A stretch of DNA of 5,250 nt from Xanthobacteraceae bacterium (GTDB lineage Bacteria > Pseudomonadota > Alphaproteobacteria > Rhizobiales > Xanthobacteraceae). Every line of letters starts with the position of its first letter. The stretch's first letter is position 1. A program made the translations under genes and the position numbers. Shown in pieces: positions 1 to 5,250 of the stretch. The DNA lies in the NCBI GenBank assembly GCA_030039105.1, contig JASHQO010000412.1, forward strand, positions 1 to 5,250. The letters are read 5' to 3'. The notes beneath the pieces were generated by a model. It saw only the letters and a list, made by a program, of their open reading frames with translations. It was not told where the DNA came from and made no database searches.

Positions 1-1548
1 GGCTGGGACACCGATCCGTGGATCAAGATTCCGCTCGGCTGGCCGCGCCTGTTGCTCAAGCGCAAGCACGACTGGATGTATTTCGCCGAAGCCGAAGCCT
101 CGACCGGCGGCCGCGGCCTCGAATGCGCCCGCGGCCGCATCGTCGGCGGCTCGTCGTCGATCAACGCCATGGCCTATACGCGCGGTCATCGCGGCGATTA
201 CGACCGCTGGGCGGCGTCGGGACTGCAACCGTGGTCCTATGCGCACGTGCTGCCGTATTTCCGCCGCCAGGAATCCTGGCAGGGCGGCGCCAGCTTTTAT
301 CGCGGCGGCGGCGGCCCGCTGTCGACGCAGCCGACGCGGTTTTCCGATCCGCTGGTCGATGCCTTCGCGGCAGCCGGCGTGGCGGCGGGCCATAAATCGA
401 CGCCCGACTACAACGGCGCGCAGCAGGAGGGTTTTGGCGTCTGGCAGATGACCGTGCGCGACGGCCGCCGCTGCAGTGCCGCCGACGCCTATCTGCGCCC
501 GGCGCTGGCCCGCGAAAATCTTACCGTGGAAATCGAGGCGCTGGTGCAGCGCATCGTCTTCTCCGGCAATCGCGCCTGCGCCGTCGAGTATGTGCGAAAC
601 GGCGAACGCGTCACCGTCGACGCCGAACGCGAGGTGATTTTGAGCGGCGGCGTCATCAATTCGCCGCAGCTTTTGATGCTCTCGGGCATCGGCGACGCCG
701 ACGCGCTGCGCGCCCACGATATCGACGTCAGGGTGGCGCTGCCCGGCGTCGGCAAGAACCTGCAGGACCATATTTCGGCGAGCATCGCCTATGCGCGCAA
801 GGAGCCGGGGCCGTTTCACCGCGCCATGCGCCTCGACCGCATCGTGCCGGCGCTGGCGCGGGCCTATATCCGGGGTAAAGGCATTGCCGCCGACCTGCCG
901 ACCGGGCGGATGGCGTTCCTGAAAAGCCGGCCTGACGCGGCGCTGCCCGACGTCGAATTGATCTTCAATGCCGCGCCGATGACGGCGTATCCCTATTTCG
1001 CTCCGTTCCGCCGCCCCTATGCCGACGCCTATGCGTGCCGCGCCGTGGTCTTAAGGCCGCAGAGCCGCGGCCGGGTCGAGCTCATGTCGGCCGATCCGCG
1101 GCAGCCGCCGCGCATCCGGCAGAATTTTCTCGCCACCGATAACGACTGGAAGACGTTGCGCGCCGGCTTGCGCATGGTGCGCGAGGTGTGCCGGCAAAAG
1201 CCGATGCAGCCCTTCACGGACCGCGAAATCGCGCCCGGCGAGGGCATCGACAGCGATGCCGGCCTCGACGCCCATATCCGGCAAAGCTGCATCACCGTGC
1301 ATCATCCGCTCGGCACCTGCAAAATGGGCATCGCCTCCGACCGCATGGCGGTGGTCGACCCGGAACTGCGCGTTTACGGCATCCAAGGCCTGCGCGTGGT
1401 CGACGGCGCGGTGATGCCGGATCTGGTCGGCGCCCACATCAACGCGCCGATCATCATGATCGCCGAAAAGGCCGCCGACCTCATTCGCGGCCGCGAACCG
1501 CTCCAGGCGGCGCGGCTTGCCGGCGCGCCGGAATTGTCGCCGCCCTGA
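1..1548 (+). CDS. GMC-family FAD-dependent oxidoreductase (choline dehydrogenase-like), 5'-partial
   Basis: This is a flavoprotein of the glucose-methanol-choline family, which oxidises an alcohol to an aldehyde using FAD. The frame is open from the first base, so the N-terminus (roughly 40 residues with the GxGxxG dinucleotide fold) lies outside the window; 515 codons are visible against a usual total of about 530-560. Visible hallmarks are the first GMC signature GRIVGGSSSIN (133-165), the second signature GGVINSPQLLMLSGIG (646-693), the following LPGVGKNLQDH block (739-771), and the C-terminal active site with HHPLGTCKMG (catalytic His at 1303-1305) and HINAPIIMIAEKAADLI (catalytic-pair Asn at 1441-1443). 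By family comparison this is a His/Asn pair as in choline oxidase and BetA. The substrate cannot be read from the sequence, and 'choline dehydrogenase' would be an over-call. No signal peptide can be judged. The gene ends 162 bp before the HNH gene and no clear terminator is visible after it. Confidence 0.95.
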   Translation, partial: GWDTDPWIKIPLGWPRLLLKRKHDWMYFAEAEASTGGRGLECARGRIVGGSSSINAMAYTRGHRGDYDRWAASGLQPWSYAHVLPYFRRQESWQGGASFYRGGGGPLSTQPTRFSDPLVDAFAAAGVAAGHKSTPDYNGAQQEGFGVWQMTVRDGRRCSAADAYLRPALARENLTVEIEALVQRIVFSGNRACAVEYVRNGERVTVDAEREVILSGGVINSPQLLMLSGIGDADALRAHDIDVRVALPGVGKNLQDHISASIAYARKEPGPFHRAMRLDRIVPALARAYIRGKGIAADLPTGRMAFLKSRPDAALPDVELIFNAAPMTAYPYFAPFRRPYADAYACRAVVLRPQSRGRVELMSADPRQPPRIRQNFLATDNDWKTLRAGLRMVREVCRQKPMQPFTDREIAPGEGIDSDAGLDAHIRQSCITVHHPLGTCKMGIASDRMAVVDPELRVYGIQGLRVVDGAVMPDLVGAHINAPIIMIAEKAADLIRGREPLQAARLAGAPELSPP

Positions 1549-1628
1549 GCGCAGCGCGATGATTGGACCGGCACCGGATGCGGAATCGGCGCAAAGATTG
1601 TCGATTTCGCATAAACCCCGGGGCAGGC

Positions 1629-1657
1629 TTCACAATCCTGTCACGCCTGCCTATAAA
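1629..1657 (+). promoter_or_regulatory. Candidate sigma-70-type promoter for the HNH gene
   Basis: TTCACA (1629-1634) and TATAAA (1652-1657) are separated by exactly 17 bases. Each matches the -35 and -10 consensus at five of six positions. Transcription would start near 1664, leaving a leader of about 47 bases that contains the ribosome binding site. This is the only AT-richer spot in the gap between the GMC and HNH genes, and it suggests the HNH gene is transcribed on its own. This is a sequence match only. Confidence 0.5.
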
Positions 1658-1696
1658 CTACGGTCCATCGCCGCACAGCGGCATCGAGTCGAGGTT

Positions 1697-1702
1697 GAGG
1701 AG
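1697..1702 (+). promoter_or_regulatory. Ribosome binding site deciding the TTG start of the HNH gene
   Basis: GAGGAG lies 8 bases upstream of the TTG at 1711. No ATG or GTG start in the frame has comparable support, so this site fixes the unusual start codon. Confidence 0.7.
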
Positions 1703-1710
1703 CGTCGGTC

Positions 1711-2268
1711 TTGAACGCTCATGTTTCGCCATCGGGCTTCCCGGCACTGGTCCTCAACGCGGACTTCCGTCCGCTGAGCTATTACCCGCTGTCGCTGTGG
1801 TCATGGCAGGACGCCATCAAGGCGGTGTTTCTCGAGCGGGTCAACATCGTCGCCAATTACGACCGCGCGGTGCGCTCGCCGAGCTTCGAGATGAAGCTGC
1901 CGAGCGTGGTGTCGCTGAAGACCTATGTGAAGCCCTCGACGCACCCGGCCTTCACCCGCTTCAACGTATTCCTGCGCGACCGTTTCTCGTGCCAGTTCTG
2001 CGGTGCGCGCGACGATCTCACGTTCGACCACCTGATCCCGCGCTCGCGCGGCGGCCATACCACGTGGAGCAACGTGGTCGCCGCCTGCTCGCCGTGCAAC
2101 CTGCGCAAGGGCAACCTGACGCCGGAAGAAGCGAGGATGTTTCCGTCGCAGACGCCGTTCCAGCCGACGGTGCAGCACCTGCACCGCAACGGCCGGCTGT
2201 TCCCGCCGAACTATCTGCACGATAGCTGGCTCGACTATCTGTATTGGGACACCGAGCTCGATCCGTGA
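1711..2268 (+). CDS. Stand-alone HNH endonuclease-family protein
   Basis: The product is a 185-residue protein with a zinc-binding HNH nuclease core, a metal-dependent phosphodiester-cleaving fold. The core is visible as CQFC (C94, C97), then FDHLIPRSRGG (D106, H107 as the metal/general-base pair), N121, and CSPCNLRKGN (C126, C129, N130, K133). The four cysteines fit one structural zinc site, and all expected HNH residues are present, so the domain looks intact. The N-terminal block LVLNADFRPLSYYPLSLWSW (residues 13-32) and the C-terminal block GRLFPPNYLHDSW (161-173) resemble those of a widespread alphaproteobacterial family of small HNH proteins that I recognise but whose biological role I do not know. 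Translation starts at TTG, supported by GAGGAG 8 bases upstream. There is no adjacent restriction methylase, phage gene or intron, so it looks like a housekeeping or DNA-repair-type nuclease, not part of a mobile element; that role is inference. Confidence 0.92.
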   Translation: MNAHVSPSGFPALVLNADFRPLSYYPLSLWSWQDAIKAVFLERVNIVANYDRAVRSPSFEMKLPSVVSLKTYVKPSTHPAFTRFNVFLRDRFSCQFCGARDDLTFDHLIPRSRGGHTTWSNVVAACSPCNLRKGNLTPEEARMFPSQTPFQPTVQHLHRNGRLFPPNYLHDSWLDYLYWDTELDP

Positions 2269-2280
2269 GCTGCGGTATCG

Positions 2281-2300
2281 TCGTCCGCGAAAGCGGACGA
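2281..2300 (+). terminator. Hairpin downstream of the HNH gene, possible terminator
   Basis: A perfect 8-bp stem with a GAAA tetraloop starts 12 bases after the HNH stop codon. No T-run follows it, so it is not a canonical intrinsic terminator. It could still block or slow transcription, or protect the 3' end of the messenger. It is also one arm of the repeat element. Confidence 0.35.
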
Positions 2301-2343
2301 TCCAGTCGTCACGAACATCGTCGGCACGGGCTGTGACTGCCGG

Positions 2344-2365
2344 ATGCCCCGCTTGCGCGGGGCAT
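2344..2365 (-). terminator. Hairpin downstream of the bactofilin gene, possible terminator
   Basis: A perfect 9-bp GC-rich stem with a 4-base loop begins 7 bases beyond the bactofilin stop codon on the minus strand. As with its partner there is no T-run, so termination is plausible from position and stability only. It is the second arm of the repeat element. Confidence 0.4.
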
Positions 2366-2372
2366 GACACGG

Positions 2373-2909
2373 TCATACCGCCGGCGGCGGCGTGATGCGG
2401 CCTTCGTGCTCGTTGGTGCCGTTCGGCTTGTGGGCGCCGCCGTTGCTCGCGGACTGCGACTGGATGCGGCTGGTCTGCCGCGCCGGCTTGTCGATGACGG
2501 CCTCCTCGCGCTTCGACGAGCCCTCGAACCGCGCATTCTCCTCGATCGACAGCGAGCGATGAAAGATGTCGCCCTCGACCATGGCGGTGCCGTTCAGCCG
2601 TACGCGGTTGGCGTGGACGACGCCCTTGACGCGGCCGCCGATGGTCAAATCCTCGGCGACCACGTCGCCCTCGATCTGGGCGCCGTCGGCGATCAGCACC
2701 GTCGCAGCATGCAGCTCGCCCTCGATGCGGCCGAAAATCCGCACCGTGCCGTCGCTGACGACCTTGCCGACGATCGACATGCCGGCGCTGATCGACGAGG
2801 TCGCTTCCGGCGAATCCGGCGCCGCATGGTGGGTCTCGGGCGGCTGTGCCGCCAGCATTGCCGGGCTGGGATCGCCTTCCGGCATGTTGTCCTTGGTCTT
2901 GCCGAACAT
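2373..2909 (-). CDS. Bactofilin (polymer-forming cytoskeletal protein)
   Basis: Bactofilins are small bacterial cytoskeletal proteins that self-assemble, without nucleotide, into filaments or sheets on the inner face of the membrane. They often position cell-wall enzymes. With the ATG at 2909 the protein has 178 residues. Residues 1-39 are a disordered, Pro/Ala-rich tail beginning MFGKTKDN. Residues 40-130 are the right-handed beta-helix core, seen as short Gly/Val/Ile repeats such as VRIFGRIEGELHAATVLIAD, AQIEGDVVAEDLTIGGRVKG and AMVEGDIFHRSLSIEE. Residues 131-178 are a polar, low-complexity tail. This tail-core-tail plan and length are typical of the family, and there is no membrane segment. 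An upstream ATG at 2933 would add 8 residues, but AAGGAG sits 7 bases before the ATG at 2909 and the product then starts MFGK, as bactofilins often do. It lies 35 bp after the racemase-family gene on the same strand, so one operon is likely. Confidence 0.93.
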   Translation of the reverse strand: MFGKTKDNMPEGDPSPAMLAAQPPETHHAAPDSPEATSSISAGMSIVGKVVSDGTVRIFGRIEGELHAATVLIADGAQIEGDVVAEDLTIGGRVKGVVHANRVRLNGTAMVEGDIFHRSLSIEENARFEGSSKREEAVIDKPARQTSRIQSQSASNGGAHKPNGTNEHEGRITPPPAV

Positions 2910-2916
2910 GTCGCTG

Positions 2917-2922
2917 CTCCTT
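2917..2922 (-). promoter_or_regulatory. Ribosome binding site deciding the bactofilin start
   Basis: On the minus strand AAGGAG lies 7 bases before the ATG at 2909. The alternative ATG at 2933 has only an AGGA one base away, too close to work. This argues for the shorter protein, and for separate ribosome loading on a messenger shared with the upstream racemase-family gene. Confidence 0.75.
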
Positions 2923-2944
2923 GCTGTGTTCATATCCTGTTGTG

Positions 2945-4303
2945 TCAGATCGCGTAGTAGATGCGGTGGAAGCGCCGGCCGAGCCGGCCGAGCACCTGCG
3001 GCGCGGTCGCGCGTGCCGCCGCCGCGAGCTCGCTGACGCCGAATTCGGCGCCGATGACCGTCACCAGCGCGCCAAGTTGCGCCGCCGCGGCGGCGGCGTC
3101 GGTGACGTCGACCGGCAGCAAATCCATGGTCGGCGGCGCGGCAACCGGACAGCGCCTGCCGCCGACCAGCACCTGAAGCTTGCCGTCCGGCGGGTGCGGC
3201 AGCGGCGGATAGCCGTCGGCATAGCCGACCGAGACCCAGGCGAGCCGGGTGCGGCGCTTGGCGACGATGCCGCTGCCATTGCCGATACTCTGCCCGGCTT
3301 CGATATTGCGAAGCTGCACGATGCGCGCGGCCAACTCGAGCACCGGCCGCATCGGATTTGTGGCGCCGGGCGTCGGGTTGACGCCGTAAAGCGCGGCGCC
3401 GGCGCGCACCATGTCGAGGTGGAATTTCGGCCCGGCGAACATGCCGGACGACGTGGCGAGCGACGCCGGCACGCCGCGATAGTGCCGGCGCAGTTCACGG
3501 AATGCCGCGAGCTGCCGCTCGTTCTGCGGATGATCGGGTTTTTCCGGATGATCGAGGCTGCTCATCAGGAGCGAAATGCCGTGGTCCGGCCAATCGACCC
3601 GTGGCCCAAAGCCGGCCGCTTCGTCGATGGTCAGGCCACGCCGGGTCTCGCCGCTATCGACATTGAGCGCGTAACCGCCGTTCCATTGCTGGGCGGCGAC
3701 GAAAGCGTCCCATTCCGCCATCTGGATCGGACTATTGATGACGGGACGGGCATTGACCTCGGCGAACGCGGCGCCGCTGCCGGCATAAAGGCCGTTGAGC
3801 ACGTAGATGACCGCGTTGGGCGCCGCCGCGCGCACGCTCTTGGCTTCCGGCAGGTCGGACACGAAGAAGGTCCGGCAGCCGGTCTTGGCCAAGGCGCCGG
3901 CGATCGGGCCGATGCCGCAACCATAGGCGTCGGCCTTGACCACGGCGGCGCATTCCGCGTCGGCGGCCTTGGCGAGCGCTTCCCAATTGGCGGCGAGCGC
4001 GGTGAGGTTGATCTTGAGGATGCCGCTGGCTTCGGCTTGCGGCGGGCCGGCGAGCGTGACGCAGGCGGCCAGCCCCTTGTTGTTGACCACCAAAGTGCCG
4101 CCGCGGTTGACGATCTTGCCGTCGACCGAGCCCTCGACCACGACGCTGGCGCCGCGCTCGATGGTCAGGCTGCCGAGCACATTGCCGCGGACGTGCAGGG
4201 TGCAGTTGCGTTCAACGACGGTGTCGCTGAGCAGCGAGCCATGAATATCGGACGGACTGCTGACCAGCAGCGGCCCAACGTCGGCCTTCTGGGCTGAAAG
4301 CAT
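2945..4303 (-). CDS. alr: Alanine racemase-family protein with N-terminal bactofilin-like domain
   Basis: Alanine racemase is a cytoplasmic PLP enzyme that makes D-alanine for peptidoglycan. From the ATG at 4303 the protein has 452 residues; residues 95-452 span a full-length racemase (usually about 360-380) and residues 1-94 are extra. The PLP lysine is in VVKADAYGCG (K123). Also present are DSGETRRG (R221), the MVRAGAALYG block (R300), the catalytic tyrosine in VGYADGY (Y361) and the family's TMD (M393). The C-terminal beta domain runs from about residue 322. Several usual positions are changed: the His of the SHLA.AD motif is Ser248, GRVSMD has become APPTMD, and the C-terminal phosphate-contact Tyr is Pro435. 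Residues 19-75 form Gly/Val-rich repeats like a bactofilin core. A TTG at 4354 would add 17 residues; neither start has a strong ribosome binding site. Family membership is sure; racemase activity is likely but unproven, and this may be a second, specialised paralogue. Confidence 0.88.
   Translation of the reverse strand: MLSAQKADVGPLLVSSPSDIHGSLLSDTVVERNCTLHVRGNVLGSLTIERGASVVVEGSVDGKIVNRGGTLVVNNKGLAACVTLAGPPQAEASGILKINLTALAANWEALAKAADAECAAVVKADAYGCGIGPIAGALAKTGCRTFFVSDLPEAKSVRAAAPNAVIYVLNGLYAGSGAAFAEVNARPVINSPIQMAEWDAFVAAQQWNGGYALNVDSGETRRGLTIDEAAGFGPRVDWPDHGISLLMSSLDHPEKPDHPQNERQLAAFRELRRHYRGVPASLATSSGMFAGPKFHLDMVRAGAALYGVNPTPGATNPMRPVLELAARIVQLRNIEAGQSIGNGSGIVAKRRTRLAWVSVGYADGYPPLPHPPDGKLQVLVGGRRCPVAAPPTMDLLPVDVTDAAAAAAQLGALVTVIGAEFGVSELAAAARATAPQVLGRLGRRFHRIYYAI
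4079..4249 (-). other. Bactofilin-like beta-helical domain within the racemase-family protein
   Basis: Residues 19-75 of the 452-residue product read as successive short strands with regular turns: DIHGSLLSDTVVERN, CTLHVRGNVLGSLTIERGAS, VVVEGSVDGKIVNRGGTLVV. Alternating hydrophobics with Gly/Asn at turns are what bactofilin and other polymer-forming beta-helix cores show, and the pattern resembles the neighbouring gene's VRIFGRIEGELHAATVLIAD. It is shorter than a full bactofilin core, perhaps three to four coils. A 20-residue linker then leads to the racemase start at about ILKINLTAL. The domain assignment rests on visual pattern only. Confidence 0.6.
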
Positions 4304-4463
4304 GGCGCTCGACGCGACTGCCCGGGGACCCCACCGACCCGGAAGCGGCAACAATACTCAGATGTTTTGTTGCATCCTGCAAGACGGGCTTCGGGAAATA
4401 CCCGGCTTTCACAGAGGTGCAATGACACTTCCGTGGCCGGCCGACGGGTCGCCCGGGCCGCGC

Positions 4464-5250
4464 CTACGCCGCGTTGCGGGCGCCGGAAAAGGCCGACGCG
4501 ACGTCGGCCATGAAGCGCGCCATCTCGTCCTTGACCTGATGGTGCGCCTTGAGCCCGACGTTGAAATACAGGATCACCTCGTTGAATCCGGCGGCGGCGA
4601 CCTTCTGCAGGGTCTCGGCGATGCGGGCCGACGAGCCGAGCAGCACGGAATTCTCCGTCAAATCCTCCGGCCGGACCTTGCTCAGCCGGTCGACCATGTC
4701 GACGAAATAGCGGTAGCTCGGCGGCGCGGTTTTGGGGTCGCCGGGCAGCGCCGGGATCACGCACTCCTTGTAGTAGCGGATCTGGCGGGCGCGGGCGGCG
4801 TCTTCCTGCGCTGTGGTGTCGGCGAAGTGTATGAAATAGCTGCACATCAGGCCGGCCGGCTTTTGGCCGTGCTTGGCGCAGGTGTCGTGATAGAGGTCGG
4901 CGACCTGCTTGAGCCCGCCATAGCTTATGGCGGCGGCGAACGGCGCCACCAGAAGCCCGCAGCCGAGCCGCGCCGCAAGCTCGATCGACGGCTTCGAGAA
5001 CGAGCCCACATAGGTCGGAATCGGCCGCTGCACCGGCTTCGGCGTGATGCGCACGTCATCGAACTGATAGTGCTTGCCACGGTGCGAGATGCGGTCGTCG
5101 GCCCGCCACAGCGTGCGCACCAGCTCGAGGCCCTCCTCGAAGATGCTCTGGTTGTCGTCGAACGAGACGTGGAACGGCTGATATTCGCGGCGGTCGTAAC
5201 CGCGGCCGGCGGCGAACACGACGCGGCCGCCCGAGAGCAGATCGAGCGTC
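4464..5250 (-). CDS. Luciferase-like (LLM class) flavin-dependent monooxygenase, 5'-partial
   Basis: This is a TIM-barrel oxygenase of the bacterial luciferase/F420-dependent oxidoreductase superfamily, which uses reduced FMN (or F420) and oxygen on a small organic substrate. The frame runs off the right edge; 261 codons are visible and roughly 80-100 N-terminal residues are missing. Hallmarks are LDLLSGGRVVFAAGRGYDRREYQPF at the start of the visible part (the usual LD.LS.GR...G.G....EY motif), then GKHYQFDDVRITPKPVQRPIPTYVGSFSKPSIELAARLG, and near the end VLLGSSARIAETLQKVAAAGFNEVILYFNVG, the common 'GS...va..l..l..aG.dE' closing helix-strand. The GTG at 5219 is an internal valine, not the start, because the conserved motif continues upstream of it. 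Substrate and cofactor preference cannot be told. The stop lies 160 bp before the racemase-family ATG on the same strand, so shared transcription is uncertain. Confidence 0.92.
   Translation of the reverse strand, partial: TLDLLSGGRVVFAAGRGYDRREYQPFHVSFDDNQSIFEEGLELVRTLWRADDRISHRGKHYQFDDVRITPKPVQRPIPTYVGSFSKPSIELAARLGCGLLVAPFAAAISYGGLKQVADLYHDTCAKHGQKPAGLMCSYFIHFADTTAQEDAARARQIRYYKECVIPALPGDPKTAPPSYRYFVDMVDRLSKVRPEDLTENSVLLGSSARIAETLQKVAAAGFNEVILYFNVGLKAHHQVKDEMARFMADVASAFSGARNAA

Larger units (their letters stand above)
2280..2368. repeat. Intergenic palindromic repeat with two inverted hairpin units
   Basis: The element has two perfect hairpins in inverted orientation. The left one is TCGTCCGC/GCGGACGA around a GAAA loop (2281-2300, 8-bp stem). 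The right one is ATGCCCCGC/GCGGGGCAT around TTGC (2344-2365, 9-bp stem). The inner flanks also pair imperfectly: ATCCAGT after the left hairpin against ACTGCCGGAT before the right one. Outer flanks GTC and GAC match too. Read inward, both arms share the pattern GTC-n-CCGC-nn-AAGCGG-n-ATCC-AGT, so each looks like one unit of a dispersed repeat. I recall similar paired units in Bradyrhizobium/Rhodopseudomonas-type genomes. It fills the gap between two convergent genes. Confidence 0.75.

Noticed and set aside
1549..1628. Search for a terminator after the GMC oxidoreductase gene
   Set aside because: Only short GC palindromes such as CCCCGGGG are present. There is no stable stem followed by a T-run.
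1563..2225. Plus-strand open frame of 220 codons overlapping the HNH gene in another frame
   Set aside because: Arg/Pro/Ala-rich translation without motifs. The HNH frame has all catalytic residues plus a start with a ribosome binding site.
1801..2376. Minus-strand open frame of 191 codons opposite the HNH gene
   Set aside because: Composition is Arg/Val/Ala-rich with no domain, and it runs through the palindromic repeat. It is a shadow frame.
2846..4297. Long plus-strand open frame (483 codons) opposite the racemase-family gene
   Set aside because: Its translation is Arg/His/Gly/Asp-rich with no recognisable domain. It mirrors the codon bias of the minus-strand gene, which carries clear racemase motifs. 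It is an antisense shadow of GC-rich coding sequence.
4370..4382. Small inverted repeat TTGCA-TCC-TGCAA upstream of the racemase-family gene
   Set aside because: A 5-bp half-site with a 3-base spacer is expected by chance at this length. No second copy or regulator gene is nearby to support an operator.
4351..4422. Possible minus-strand promoter for the racemase-family gene (TTGCAC at 4417-4422 with TATTTC at 4395-4400, or TATTGT at 4351-4356)
   Set aside because: TTGCAC matches the -35 consensus at only three of six positions and the spacing is 16. The TATTGT box has no acceptable -35 at 16-18 bases. This is too weak to annotate, though the 160-bp gap could well hold a promoter.
4165..4845. 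Minus-strand open frame bridging the monooxygenase and racemase-family genes
   Set aside because: It is out of frame with both recognisable proteins and Arg-rich without motifs. There is no sign of a frameshift joining the two genes.
1..5250. CRISPR arrays, tRNA or rRNA genes, insertion sequences, phage attachment sites
   Set aside because: No regularly spaced direct repeats, RNA gene hallmarks, transposase motifs or target-site duplications were seen on either strand.

Overview
The window is GC-rich, with G or C at most third codon positions. Its gene content and protein sequences point to an alphaproteobacterium of the order Hyphomicrobiales, in the Bradyrhizobium/Rhodopseudomonas neighbourhood. 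The stand-alone HNH protein and the paired palindromic intergenic repeat are both of a kind I associate with that group. This placement comes from recognising the sequences, not from a search.

Layout: a 5'-truncated GMC-family flavoprotein oxidoreductase (1-1548, +) is followed, after a 162-bp gap holding a good promoter candidate, by a complete HNH endonuclease-family gene with a TTG start (1711-2268, +). A roughly 100-bp intergenic stretch then carries a repeat made of two inverted hairpins (2280-2368). It separates the HNH gene from a convergent minus-strand group. Read in its own direction, that group is: a 5'-truncated luciferase-like flavin-dependent monooxygenase (5250-4464), a 160-bp gap, an alanine racemase-family gene with an extra N-terminal domain (4303-2945), and a bactofilin gene (2909-2373) that starts only 35 bp after the racemase stop.

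The part most worth a second look is the racemase-bactofilin pair. The racemase homologue has about 94 extra N-terminal residues whose short, Gly- and Val-rich periodic repeats resemble the beta-helical core of bactofilins. The next gene downstream, probably co-transcribed, is a true bactofilin. Several positions usually conserved in alanine racemases are substituted, although the PLP lysine and catalytic tyrosine remain. This suggests, as inference only, a bactofilin scaffold that carries or recruits a racemase-fold enzyme, linking cell-wall precursor supply or sensing to the bacterial cytoskeleton. The two flanking oxidoreductases are ordinary accessory metabolic genes with no evident link to this pair.
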